Shown here: piece after piece, positions 28,251-36,410 of the stretch | Position numbering within the stretch: position 1 is the stretch's first letter | How the letters are laid out: every line of letters begins with the position of its first letter | Assembly: GCF_040362915.1 (NCBI RefSeq) | Contig: NZ_AP029612.1 | Coordinates: forward strand, 434,001 to 498,000 | Length of the DNA: 64,000 bases | Reading direction: 5' to 3' | Source: Sediminibacterium sp. KACHI17 | GTDB taxonomy: Bacteria > Bacteroidota > Bacteroidia > Chitinophagales > Chitinophagaceae | The notes under the pieces: generated by a model | Databases searched by the model: none | Told to the model about the DNA's origin: nothing | Seen by the model: only the letters and a program-made list of their open reading frames with translations | Position numbers and translations under genes: made by a program

Positions 28251-30107
28251 TCAGTTGACCTGAACGAAATCCGGCTTTTTCAATAACTGGCTATTGTATT
28301 TGAAACGCAGGCCTGTATTAAAGGTCAGGTTCCAGGGAGTCATGCGATCTGTCGTTCTCGGATAATAAAATACTTTTAGTTCCATTGTACCAAAAACAAG
28401 GTTTTCATTTCTGGTTCTTACACCTGTTCCCAATGAAGTAAAAATATCACCCTGATCAAAACCTTCACCGATACTTTTAAGATAAGTGATATTGCTGAAC
28501 ACAAAAGGAGCAAAACTGAATCCATATTTTTTTTGGGTATTGTAAAAAACGGATTCGCAACTCGCACTTATTCTTGTAGAAGCCCTTGTCAGCTCATTTC
28601 TAAACTCCGGGATACCAAAAATACTGGTAAGTCTTAGTGGTTCATTCAAAACCGTTTTTACCTGCTGCGTAATACTTCCACTCAAAAAATGACGCGTATA
28701 CCAATTCGATCCACTGATCTTACGAAGCCGGGTAAAATATTCAAGACTTGTCAATCCACTGATGTCTTCAAATCTATTTCGATTGAAATAAGTACCAAAG
28801 CGAATGATATAATTCACATAGTTTTTATTATCCGAAAAATAGTTTCGCTGATAATCGAAACCAACATAAGGTCTTTCTACTGTATTTCTTTTTACCCATC
28901 CTCCGAGTAATGTCATGCTAAAACCTTCCGGCACGTCTTCATTTCGACCGAAACCATATAGGAAATTGGTGTGGTAATAGTCTTGTTGAAAGATCGTGAA
29001 AGCACTTAAGACGGCTTCCAGATTAGAATAATAGTAGTTATAAGTGGTTTTGAACTGATCCGGTATATCGTTGAATAAACGTTGCACACCACGTATCCCA
29101 ATGAATTTCTTCAATCTGGAATTGAAGTTCCTTTTCAGTTGTCTTCTGGCGCCTACATTATGTGCCAGCCATCCATCTAGATTCTGATATTGGTACTTGA
29201 AATCTATTTTATACAATGAATCATTGATATACCCATTTTCTGTATGCCTTTCGGAAAGTTCAAATCCACCTGTCCAAGAGTGGTACGGGCTAACCAATGG
29301 CAATTCACCACGCAGGTAGAGGGCTTTCTCTTCTCTGCGCCCACTGTTAAAAGCAGGAGCATGGGTTTGATATCCAAACATTAGATTTAAAAAACTGCCT
29401 CCGATATTTCTTTTGGTGTATTCAAATCCGGATCCAAAATCTGGTCTTCTATCCAGATCATACAATCCCCGAAATTGAATTCTGTCGCCGGAACCAAACA
29501 GGTTGTCATTGTTTACTTCCAGGCTAATGGTTTTGAGTGAGCCTATTTCCGCACTTCCTCCAATTGGGAATAGATCTTTCCACCGAATGGTAATATCTAC
29601 TGCATCAGGATCATTCGGCACATCCGAAGCTATGATTCTGGCATCTTGCAGATAAGAAAGTTCTCGAAGAAATCGTTCATTATCTGCAATGAGATAGGGA
29701 TAAAGTGTATCTCCTGTGATAAAAAAAAGATTGCGAAGGATGGTCTTATTTGTAGTTCCGGTATATAAGGCGTCGCTAATATCATTGATGAACCGACGCT
29801 GAACTTTAACCGTATCATTTACCGAATTATCAAAGGACAATTTTTCAACACGTATTTGTCGGATGATCTTTCCCCGGAAAGGTTTAAAGACCTCTTCGTT
29901 TTTAATGGCACCTTTATTTTCGGTGATAATATCTTCTCTTCCGCTAACAGACACAGCTCTTCCTAGTTTACCTAACAAACCTTTTTTATTTGCCAGAAAA
30001 AAAACGGTGTCTTCTTTAAGTTTAGGTTCTTGCGCAAAGCAAGGTGTGATACCTATACAAGTTAAGATCAACAATATGAATCGATATATAGAAGCATGGC
30101 AATTCAT
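28251..30107 (-). CDS. BamA/Omp85-like outer membrane protein
   Basis: 618 residues with a signal peptide (ILTCIGITPCFAQ). An N-terminal region (about residues 75-200) resembles POTRA domains: GKIIRQIRVEKLSFDN, then NKTILRNLFFITGDTLYPYL and FLRELSYLQDARIIA. From about residue 205 it is rich in alternating aromatic beta strands typical of a barrel (LEVNNDNLFGSGDRIQFRGL, LTFNTGLRFKYNSQL). It is shorter than true BamA, which has five POTRA domains, so it is a BamA/TamA-superfamily relative. Its partner or substrate is unknown. Confidence 0.83.
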   Translation of the reverse strand: MNCHASIYRFILLILTCIGITPCFAQEPKLKEDTVFFLANKKGLLGKLGRAVSVSGREDIITENKGAIKNEEVFKPFRGKIIRQIRVEKLSFDNSVNDTVKVQRRFINDISDALYTGTTNKTILRNLFFITGDTLYPYLIADNERFLRELSYLQDARIIASDVPNDPDAVDITIRWKDLFPIGGSAEIGSLKTISLEVNNDNLFGSGDRIQFRGLYDLDRRPDFGSGFEYTKRNIGGSFLNLMFGYQTHAPAFNSGRREEKALYLRGELPLVSPYHSWTGGFELSERHTENGYINDSLYKIDFKYQYQNLDGWLAHNVGARRQLKRNFNSRLKKFIGIRGVQRLFNDIPDQFKTTYNYYYSNLEAVLSAFTIFQQDYYHTNFLYGFGRNEDVPEGFSMTLLGGWVKRNTVERPYVGFDYQRNYFSDNKNYVNYIIRFGTYFNRNRFEDISGLTSLEYFTRLRKISGSNWYTRHFLSGSITQQVKTVLNEPLRLTSIFGIPEFRNELTRASTRISASCESVFYNTQKKYGFSFAPFVFSNITYLKSIGEGFDQGDIFTSLGTGVRTRNENLVFGTMELKVFYYPRTTDRMTPWNLTFNTGLRFKYNSQLLKKPDFVQVN

Positions 30108-30206
30108 TCCAAAAAGGATCCGCTGTTACAGTTGAGAAATAATCCGAACGGAAGTTAAGGAATAGGGCTAAGTATTAGGCAAAATGTTAATTGGATGAAT
30201 GTTAAA

Positions 30207-30233
30207 AGAAAAAACCCGGCTTACGGGCCGGGT
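30207..30233 (-). terminator. Intrinsic terminator of the 30264-30713 gene
   Basis: ACCCGGC (30214-30220) pairs with GCCGGGT (30227-30233) around a 6-base loop. On the minus strand the stem is followed by a T-rich run (TTTTTTCTTTT). Confidence 0.85.
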
Positions 30234-30263
30234 AGATATATATAGACTGAGAAAATTGCGATC

Positions 30264-30713
30264 TTACTTATTCTCTTTTGAGAAAATACTCACATCACCT
30301 GATTCAGAGATTTGTAAAACCAATTTCTGGTTTACTTTTTCCATAGAGATAAAGTAGCTAGTTTCTCCAACTGAATTGGTGAATTCAATACAATCTTCCA
30401 ACTGAAACTCAGGGTAAGTGTATTTGGTAGTAATGGTCTGTAAAGCAGCTTTCGGTAATTTATCGAAAGCATAGGTTTTAGTTAAACCGATCAACTCTCC
30501 ATCATGGGTGTAGAACACTTCTTTCTTAATACCATTCTCCAGAAAGCTGGCTTTTTCGAATTTCTCGTCAGCACTCCAGCTTACTTCTTTCACACCTGTA
30601 AAAGTTGAGCTGAAATGGCTAGCACCATTGTATTTTGTTTTTTTGTTGGTGTCAGCAAAAGCGCTGGTTCCAAGGGCGATGACCGCTAAGGTCAGGATGA
30701 ATAACTTTTTCAT
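30264..30713 (-). CDS. Secreted PepSY/BLIP-like small protein
   Basis: 149 residues with a signal peptide (LAVIALGTSAFADT). The mature part reads like a tandem PepSY-like or beta-lactamase-inhibitor-like fold common in Bacteroidota: SSTFTGVKEVSWSADEKFEK, FYTHDGELIGLTKTYAF, LPKAALQTITTKYTYP and YFISMEKVNQKLVLQI. No catalytic residues are evident. It has its own terminator and a long non-coding upstream region with three hairpins. Confidence 0.7.
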   Translation of the reverse strand: MKKLFILTLAVIALGTSAFADTNKKTKYNGASHFSSTFTGVKEVSWSADEKFEKASFLENGIKKEVFYTHDGELIGLTKTYAFDKLPKAALQTITTKYTYPEFQLEDCIEFTNSVGETSYFISMEKVNQKLVLQISESGDVSIFSKENK

Positions 30714-31023
30714 TTTCTTGCTTTATTAATATTGTTATAAATAGTTTGTCGTTTTCTTTTGTTTGATTGACAAGTCAAAAGTAGAACGTGATGATAGATA
30801 GACGAAGTAGATTGTGATTAGTTACAAGCGTTACAGACACGTTATTATGAGTGGTGTTAATGCCAATGTTAAGCAATGTTAACATTGGTCTGTAATGCAG
30901 TATGGAAAAGGATTGTAGCCGATTTCTTAATGAAATACTAAAGGGCTGTTTCCTGTGACGAGTTACAGGAGTGGAGAAGGGTGTTTGGGATGAACGGCGG
31001 GAGTGTCGGTAAGTTTTGAGCTT
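30714..31023. other. Non-coding upstream region with two hairpins
   Basis: No convincing ORF in the 384 bases between the small secreted gene and the GH20 gene. It contains a perfect 10-bp hairpin, CCAATGTTAA (30863-30872) / TTAACATTGG (30879-30888), and a second stem, TCCTGTGA (30951-30958) / TTACAGGA (30963-30970), with one G-U pair. The heptamer repeat follows at 31024. Confidence 0.6.
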
Positions 31024-31090
31024 CAAGCTGCAAGCTACAAGCCACAAGTAGTACTCATTTAAATTCTACTTGCAGCTTGTAGCTTGAAGC
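31024..31090. repeat. Inverted arrays of heptanucleotide repeats
   Basis: Left array at 31024-31051: CAAGCTG, CAAGCTA, CAAGCCA, CAAGTAG. Right array at 31066-31086: CTACTTG, CAGCTTG, TAGCTTG, which are reverse complements of the same unit family, followed by AAGC. The arms can pair, with the left arm one unit longer. It ends eight bases before the stop codon of the hexosaminidase gene. Confidence 0.85.
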
Positions 31091-31097
31091 ATGCAAC

Positions 31098-33002
31098 TTA
31101 TTGCTTTATCCTCTTTTTCAATTCCTCTATTGAAATATTGATTTGCCTACCTACTTGCTTGCCATTTTTGTAGCAAACAAACTTCACGGTTGCAACATCT
31201 TTCGGTAAAGTGTAAGGAGATACATATTTACGATAAGTGTGATCAGGATTACTTTCATCAATAGAAAAATGTACATCCATATTGGAGACCTCTTTATCTA
31301 CCACTAATACCAGATTTTTCTGAGCATCATATCTGGCAGTTATGATAGGGTCATACATGGCAGTGCTGTATCTGATCTTGGCATGATTCATTCTTTCGAA
31401 TTGGTGCTCAACACGACCAACAAAATCATCCCAATTTTTACGCTCTTTAGGCGTCCAAACAGATTCTGCAAGTGCCAGTGCGCGTGGCCAAAGCATGTAT
31501 TGCACGGTTTTAAAGTTCTGGATCTGTTCGGTCCAAAGATTGCCCTGTCCACCTAAAATGAACTTCGGATCTATACTGTCGGGTAATGGATCGAATTGAT
31601 AGGCTTTCTGCAAGCGTAATCCGGCGTATACCGGCGGCTCAACTGTTTTCTCTCCTTGATAGTAGTCTAAATAGGCAAAGTCTGTTGGTGACATTACAAC
31701 TGTATGATTGGCTTTTGCCGCAGCAATGCCCCCTTTCATGCCTCTCCAGCTCATAACAGAAGCGCCTTCTGCTAAGCCTCCTTCCAGTATCTCATCCCAA
31801 CCCATCATTTTTTTGCCTTTAGAACGAATGATCTTTTCAATACGCTTCACAAAATAGCTTTGAACCGCGTCCATATCTTTCAAGTTCTCTTTTTGCATGA
31901 GTGCTTTGATCTCATCACTTTTCTCCCAGAAATTTTTTGCTGTTTCATCTCCACCCATGTGAATGTATTCAAAAGGGAAAAGTTGTGCTACTTCTGTAAA
32001 GACCTTATCCAACACCTGGTATACTTTTTCATTGGCTGGAGAGAGGTTATTGTCTTTTAAAGCATAGAAATGAGCACCTGCGGGCCATTCCATGAATTTC
32101 TCACCTGCATTTACCCAATATTTTGTTCCAGGTGTTGCAGACAGGTCTGGGAACGCGGCAAGCATGGCCATGCTATGTCCGGGGATATCGATCTCCGGTA
32201 AAATATTTACAAATCGCTCTTTGGCGTATTGTACCAATTCTTTAATGTCTTCATGTGTATAAAAGCCGCCATAATTTTTTGGCTCATCGGGAGAGGGATC
32301 GGGAGTGTTGGCCCATTTTCCTTCGCGTTTAGGTCTCCATGCACCCACGTCTGTCAGTTGTGGTAGAGATTTGATTTGAATCCTCCAGCCTTGGTCATCA
32401 GTTAAATGCAGATGCAGCAGATTGAATTTATAACGCACCATTTCATCAATGAACTGTTTAACTTCTTGTTTGGTGAAGAAATGACGACTCACATCGAACA
32501 TCAATCCACGCCAACCAAAACGGGGTTTATCAATGATGGATACAACCGGAATTTTCCATGGTTCAGATCTTTTTTTACGCAATGCAGTATTCGATTCTGT
32601 TTCTTTAGGTAGTAGTTGAAAAAAAGACTGAACTCCGTAAAATAATCCGGCAGGTTTATTGGCGAGTATCATGATGTTGGTTGGTGTAACGATCAGACGA
32701 TATCCTTCTGATCCCAATGCCGGGTCTTCATTTTTTGACAACTGAAATTCAATATCCGCACTATTTTGTACAATAGTAGCGCGGGTATCGGTTGCTTTTA
32801 AGAGTCTGTCTTTGAATTGATCAATGATATGCTGTACCCCTTCACCATCAACACGAATAGTGATCTGAGGTTTTAATGATAAGTATCCTTTACCTACAGT
32901 TATGGATGAGGGGTTGGGAATAATGTGTATAGGTTCAGCATCCTGGGCAGTCAAAAACAAAACTGATATCGATAAAAGAGTAAAAGCAAATAACTTTTTC
33001 AT
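31098..33002 (-). CDS. Secreted beta-N-acetylhexosaminidase (GH20)
   Basis: 634 residues with a signal peptide (LSISVLFLTAQ). An N-terminal GH20b domain (about residues 24-155, EPIHIIPNPSSITVGKG to KIPVVSIIDKP) precedes the catalytic barrel, with RYKFNLLHLHLTDDQGWRIQ, LPEIDIPGHSMAMLA and the catalytic D-E pair in YIHMGGDETAKNFW around residue 348. The C-terminal domain (after about residue 545) is a chitobiase-type beta domain. It releases terminal GlcNAc or GalNAc from glycans or chitin fragments outside the cytoplasm. Confidence 0.94.
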   Translation of the reverse strand: MKKLFAFTLLSISVLFLTAQDAEPIHIIPNPSSITVGKGYLSLKPQITIRVDGEGVQHIIDQFKDRLLKATDTRATIVQNSADIEFQLSKNEDPALGSEGYRLIVTPTNIMILANKPAGLFYGVQSFFQLLPKETESNTALRKKRSEPWKIPVVSIIDKPRFGWRGLMFDVSRHFFTKQEVKQFIDEMVRYKFNLLHLHLTDDQGWRIQIKSLPQLTDVGAWRPKREGKWANTPDPSPDEPKNYGGFYTHEDIKELVQYAKERFVNILPEIDIPGHSMAMLAAFPDLSATPGTKYWVNAGEKFMEWPAGAHFYALKDNNLSPANEKVYQVLDKVFTEVAQLFPFEYIHMGGDETAKNFWEKSDEIKALMQKENLKDMDAVQSYFVKRIEKIIRSKGKKMMGWDEILEGGLAEGASVMSWRGMKGGIAAAKANHTVVMSPTDFAYLDYYQGEKTVEPPVYAGLRLQKAYQFDPLPDSIDPKFILGGQGNLWTEQIQNFKTVQYMLWPRALALAESVWTPKERKNWDDFVGRVEHQFERMNHAKIRYSTAMYDPIITARYDAQKNLVLVVDKEVSNMDVHFSIDESNPDHTYRKYVSPYTLPKDVATVKFVCYKNGKQVGRQINISIEELKKRIKQ

Positions 33003-33111
33003 GATGGCAAATTTGAAACTGAAAAATAAGAAATAATCTGGCTTATTACTTCGCTGCTATTCTGTGTCTTTAGTGGCAATTGAATGCCACTGAATGCACT
33101 GAGATGCACAG

Positions 33112-33144
33112 AAAAAAACAACCCGACAATTGCTTGTCGGGTTG
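33112..33144 (-). terminator. Intrinsic terminator of ahcY
   Basis: CAACCCGACAA (33119-33129) pairs perfectly with TTGTCGGGTTG (33134-33144) around a 4-base loop. On the minus strand the stem is followed by seven T residues. A second small stem GTGGCA/TGCCAC at 33073-33090 lies beyond it. Confidence 0.9.
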
Positions 33145-33169
33145 CTGATATAGAATATCACTCAAAAAA

Positions 33170-34495
33170 TTAATAGCGATAATGTTCTGCTTTGAACGGA
33201 CCTACTTTAGAGATACCGAGGTAAGCAGCTTGCTCATCTGTTAATTCATCCAGTTCAGCACCCACTTTTGCAAGGTGTAAACGAGCTACTTTCTCATCTA
33301 AGTGCTTAGGTAACACATACACTTTGTTCTCATAGTTCTTGTGGTTATTCCACAATTCAATCTGAGCCAGTGTTTGGTTAGAGAAAGAGTTACTCATTAC
33401 GAATGAAGGGTGTCCTGTTGCACAACCTAAATTCACCAAGCGACCTTCAGCCAAAATGATGATGTCTTTACCATCAATATTGTACAAGTCAACCTGAGGC
33501 TTGATAGTATCTTTGGTATGACCGTAGTTGTTGTTCAACCAAGCGATATCGATCTCAATATCAAAGTGACCGATGTTACAAACGATCGCTTTGTCTTTCA
33601 TCAAACGGAAATGTTTTTCAGTCAACAGATCGCGACAACCAGAAGCAGTTACAACGATATCAGCTTCTTTAACCGCATCGATCATTTTCTTTACTTCAAA
33701 ACCATCCATTGCAGCTTGTAAAGCACAGATCGGATCGATCTCTGTAACGATCACGCGGCAACCTGCACCACGCAGAGATAATGCAGAACCTTTACCCACA
33801 TCACCATAACCACCTACAACAGCCACTTTACCTGCCATCATCACATCGGTAGCACGACGGATCGCATCAACGAGTGATTCCTGACAACCGTATTTGTTAT
33901 CGAATTTAGATTTGGTAACAGAGTCATTCACATTGATCGCAGGAATAGGTAAAGTGCCTTTTGCCATACGCTCATACAAACGGTGAACACCGGTAGTGGT
34001 TTCTTCAGATAAACCCTTGATATGCTGAACCAGCTCAGGATATTTATCGAATACCATATTGGTCAGGTCACCACCATCATCCAGGATCATGTTCAATGGA
34101 CGATCAGCACCACCGAAGAATAAAGTTTGTTCAATACACCAATCAGCTTCCTCGAGTGTTTGACCTTTCCATGCAAATACACCTACACCTGCAGCAGCAA
34201 TTGCAGCAGCAGCCTGATCCTGTGTAGAGAAGATATTACAAGAGCTCCACTTTACTTCAGCGCCCAATGCAACCAATGTTTCGATCAATACAGCAGTTTG
34301 GATGGTCATGTGCAGACATCCTGCGATACGAGCACCTTTCAGGGGCTGTGAAGCGCCATACTCAGCACGCAATGCCATCAGACCGGGCATCTCAGCCTCA
34401 GCCAAACGAATTTCCTTACGGCCCCAGTCTGCCAGACTGATATCGGCCACTTTATACTTCAGGTTGAAGTCGATAGAAGAAGTTAATGTAGACAT
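33170..34495 (-). CDS. ahcY: Adenosylhomocysteinase
   Basis: 441 residues. S-adenosylhomocysteine hydrolase features are [40 protein letters not shown], the NAD-binding [20 protein letters not shown] (about residues 228-247) and the conserved C-terminus PFKAEHYRY. It splits S-adenosylhomocysteine into adenosine and homocysteine, relieving inhibition of methyltransferases. It is divergent from an Lrp/AsnC regulator gene 117 bases away, with a palindrome overlapping its predicted -7 box. Confidence 0.97.
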   Translation of the reverse strand: MSTLTSSIDFNLKYKVADISLADWGRKEIRLAEAEMPGLMALRAEYGASQPLKGARIAGCLHMTIQTAVLIETLVALGAEVKWSSCNIFSTQDQAAAAIAAAGVGVFAWKGQTLEEADWCIEQTLFFGGADRPLNMILDDGGDLTNMVFDKYPELVQHIKGLSEETTTGVHRLYERMAKGTLPIPAINVNDSVTKSKFDNKYGCQESLVDAIRRATDVMMAGKVAVVGGYGDVGKGSALSLRGAGCRVIVTEIDPICALQAAMDGFEVKKMIDAVKEADIVVTASGCRDLLTEKHFRLMKDKAIVCNIGHFDIEIDIAWLNNNYGHTKDTIKPQVDLYNIDGKDIIILAEGRLVNLGCATGHPSFVMSNSFSNQTLAQIELWNNHKNYENKVYVLPKHLDEKVARLHLAKVGAELDELTDEQAAYLGISKVGPFKAEHYRY

Positions 34496-34514
34496 ATAGT
34501 GTTTTTATGAAGTG

Positions 34515-34533
34515 CAAATCTATATTTATAGAT
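34515..34533 (-). promoter_or_regulatory. ahcY -7 element overlapped by a perfect palindrome (candidate operator)
   Basis: On the minus strand TAGATTTG (34515-34522) matches the -7 element of ahcY. ATCTATA-TT-TATAGAT at 34518-34533 is a perfect 7+2+7 palindrome covering part of it. The size and inverted symmetry fit an Lrp/AsnC-type dimer site, and such a gene is transcribed divergently from here. Binding is inference. Confidence 0.5.
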
Positions 34534-34612
34534 GAATATTCTACTTTATTTAAAAAAAATAGAATAAAATAGCTAAAAATGTATCTTTGAAGGAATAAAA
34601 TGATTAAATCGT

Positions 34613-35113
34613 ATGCCCAAAACGAAACAAATAGCCGAATCCACTAGCAGTAATCTGACACTAGATGATAAGGACCTCGCCATACTTCGCATTCTTCAGC
34701 AGAATGCTCGTGCTACAGTGAAAGAAATATCTGATAAAGTATTGTTGAGTACAACACCTGTTCATGAGCGAATTAAAAGAATGGAAGAGCAGGGAGTCAT
34801 CAGACAGTATGCTACTTTATTGGATCATTCGAAAGTAAAGAAGGGATTGATGGTGATCTGTTATGTATCTCTCAAGCAACACAATCGAAACGCAGGTGAA
34901 CGCTTTATCAAAAGCATTTTAGAGATGCATGAAGTGATCGAGTGTTACAATATTTCAGGAGAATTCGATTTCATGCTCAAAGTAGTAGCAGAAAACATGG
35001 ATGACTACTACAATTTCCACGTCAATAAACTGAGTCAGGCAGAGAATTTAGGACATGTGCAAAGTGTATTTGTGATGGGAGTGATCAAGCAAACACATGT
35101 ATTGGTGTATTAG
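34613..35113 (+). CDS. Lrp/AsnC family transcriptional regulator
   Basis: 166 residues: N-terminal winged helix-turn-helix (LTLDDKDLAILRILQQNARA, then KVLLSTTPVHERIKRMEEQG, about residues 16-63) and a C-terminal RAM ligand-binding domain (VICYVSLKQHN, EVIECYNISGEFDFMLKVV, YYNFHVNKLSQ). Such proteins form octamers that sense amino acids or related metabolites. The divergent ahcY gene is the obvious target candidate, possibly linked to methionine or homocysteine status (inference). TATCTTTG at 34582-34589 is a candidate -7 box. Confidence 0.93.
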   Translation: MPKTKQIAESTSSNLTLDDKDLAILRILQQNARATVKEISDKVLLSTTPVHERIKRMEEQGVIRQYATLLDHSKVKKGLMVICYVSLKQHNRNAGERFIKSILEMHEVIECYNISGEFDFMLKVVAENMDDYYNFHVNKLSQAENLGHVQSVFVMGVIKQTHVLVY

Positions 35114-35197
35114 CTGCAAGTAGCGTATGGTTCATAGCAAATCGTAAATCATCTTACTATCTAGTATTGCCAACCCAATGATCTAAAAAAACAATAT

Positions 35198-35248
35198 CCC
35201 GATACCCGATCACCCGATCACCCAGTACCTAGTACCCAGTACCTAATC
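35198..35248. repeat. Heptanucleotide repeat array running into a stop codon
   Basis: Consecutive units are CCCGATA, CCCGATCA, CCCGATCA (8 bases each for these two), CCCAGTA, CCTAGTA, CCCAGTA and CCTAATC. The last units overlap the TAG stop of the convergent acetyltransferase gene at 35243-35245. Confidence 0.8.
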
Positions 35249-35746
35249 CCAGCACCCCAACTCCATAATGTAATCATCCATAAAAAAACCATTACCAATA
35301 TCCAATTTCACTTCTTCTGCGATCGTAAATCCCATGCGGGTATAAAAGTCTTTGGCAGGGTTTTGCTTATTGACTTGTAGGAAAAGACGGGTATGATTTT
35401 TTTCAGTTGTGTAAGCAATCACTTGTTGTAAGAGCGCTTTTCCTGCACCTGATTTTTGAATGCTGGGGAGAATGTATAGTTTATTGAGTTTGCATCCTTG
35501 CGCACCTTCTTCAGAAACGGAAGCAAATCCGATCGGTTGATCATTCAGTTCAGCGAGATAAAATTGATGTCCTTTTTGCATTTGTTCTAACAAAGCGTCG
35601 TCATTATAGATCATATCTAACATGTAACGAATCTGTTCCTGAGAGATGATCTTTCCATACGCTTCAGGCCAGGTATTTTCTGCTAAGGATCTGATAACAG
35701 ATCTGTCATTAGCATTTGCCTCGCGAATATGTAAAGCAGCCGACAT
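35243..35746 (-). CDS. GNAT family N-acetyltransferase
   Basis: 167 residues in the GNAT fold: IREANANDRSVIRSLAENTW at the start, the strand FYLAELNDQPIGFASVS, the acetyl-CoA loop LYILPSIQKSGAGKALLQQV and FYTRMGFTIAEE near the end. The substrate is unknown; related proteins are often annotated as N-terminal or amine acetyltransferases. It starts one base after the PAP2 phosphatase stop, so the two are probably translated from one transcript. Confidence 0.87.
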   Translation of the reverse strand: MSAALHIREANANDRSVIRSLAENTWPEAYGKIISQEQIRYMLDMIYNDDALLEQMQKGHQFYLAELNDQPIGFASVSEEGAQGCKLNKLYILPSIQKSGAGKALLQQVIAYTTEKNHTRLFLQVNKQNPAKDFYTRMGFTIAEEVKLDIGNGFFMDDYIMELGCWD

Positions 35747-35747
35747 T

Positions 35748-36359
35748 TTATTTTGTTTTTGTGTTTTGCTTTTTCAAGAATAGTTTCTTGTTCAACCAGT
35801 GTGCAAGATAAGCGCTGCCGATACCTGTTGCTGCACCCATAACAACATCTGTTGGGTAATGCTGCCCCATATATATTCTCGAATAAGCAACGCCCGTACC
35901 CCAGAGATAGGCGGGTACTGTTATATACCATTTTTTATATTGGATAGATAATGAAGCAGCACTTGCAAAACTTGCCGATACATGTCCTGATGGAAATGAA
36001 AATCCTTGATCCGGTTGATCGGGATAAATGTCTGTATAAACGTTTGCCGGTCGTTCTCTGCGAATCAATTGCTTCATCATAGCAGTTGTAGCAGCCGCAA
36101 TAAAAATACTGCCACCTATTTCAATGGCTTTCTGTTGTGTGAGCCGGTCTTTGTTGATCAATGCTGCCGTCATCATACCAACAGGTATCATTACGCTGAT
36201 GGGTTTTGCTGTCGTGGAAACACCATCCCAGAAACTGCCGGAAGGATTCACGGGATTGATATTTCTGACCATCCGTACTTCCCATGGAGCTGCTTGTGCG
36301 TTACAGGTTGGGTTGGATGTAAAGCCGGCCAAACACAACAAAAGCCATATTTTGAACAT
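35748..36359 (-). CDS. PAP2 family (acid phosphatase-like) membrane protein
   Basis: 203 residues from the ATG at 36359, which opens a signal or anchor helix (MFKIWLLLCLAGFTS). An upstream in-frame ATG at 36404 is also possible and would lie seven bases after the valS stop. All three PAP2 phosphatase motifs are present: KQLIRRERPANVY, the PSGH motif in FSFPSGHVSASFASA, and YSRIYMGQHYPTDVVMG. It likely dephosphorylates a lipid phosphate such as undecaprenyl diphosphate or phosphatidate at the membrane. It lies between valS and an acetyltransferase gene on the same strand. Confidence 0.88.
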   Translation of the reverse strand: MFKIWLLLCLAGFTSNPTCNAQAAPWEVRMVRNINPVNPSGSFWDGVSTTAKPISVMIPVGMMTAALINKDRLTQQKAIEIGGSIFIAAATTAMMKQLIRRERPANVYTDIYPDQPDQGFSFPSGHVSASFASAASLSIQYKKWYITVPAYLWGTGVAYSRIYMGQHYPTDVVMGAATGIGSAYLAHWLNKKLFLKKQNTKTK

Positions 36360-36371
36360 GGCTTTTGTTGT
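36335..36371 (-). promoter_or_regulatory. Perfect 14-bp hairpin covering the PAP2 start codon
   Basis: 36335-36348 (ACAACAAAAGCCAT) pairs perfectly with 36358-36371 around a 9-base loop. The loop and stem contain the ATG at 36359-36357 of the minus-strand gene. No T-run follows, so it is not a standard terminator; it could hide the start codon or favour the upstream start at 36404. Confidence 0.5.
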
Positions 36372-36410
36372 ATTGTTTTTATACTTCAGAATTCTTGGAT
36401 ACATATTTAT

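Noticed and set aside
30714..31023. Small antisense gene in the gap upstream of the 30264-30713 gene
   Set aside because: The open frame of about 90 codons is composed of hairpin and repeat sequence and has no motif.
33055..33112. Another heptamer array (GTGGCA/TGCCAC region)
   Set aside because: Phrases recur but not with a steady 7-base step; kept only as a small stem next to the ahcY terminator.
35198..35248. CRISPR array
   Set aside because: Units are 7-8 bases with no spacers; CRISPR repeats are longer with unique spacers, and no cas genes are near.
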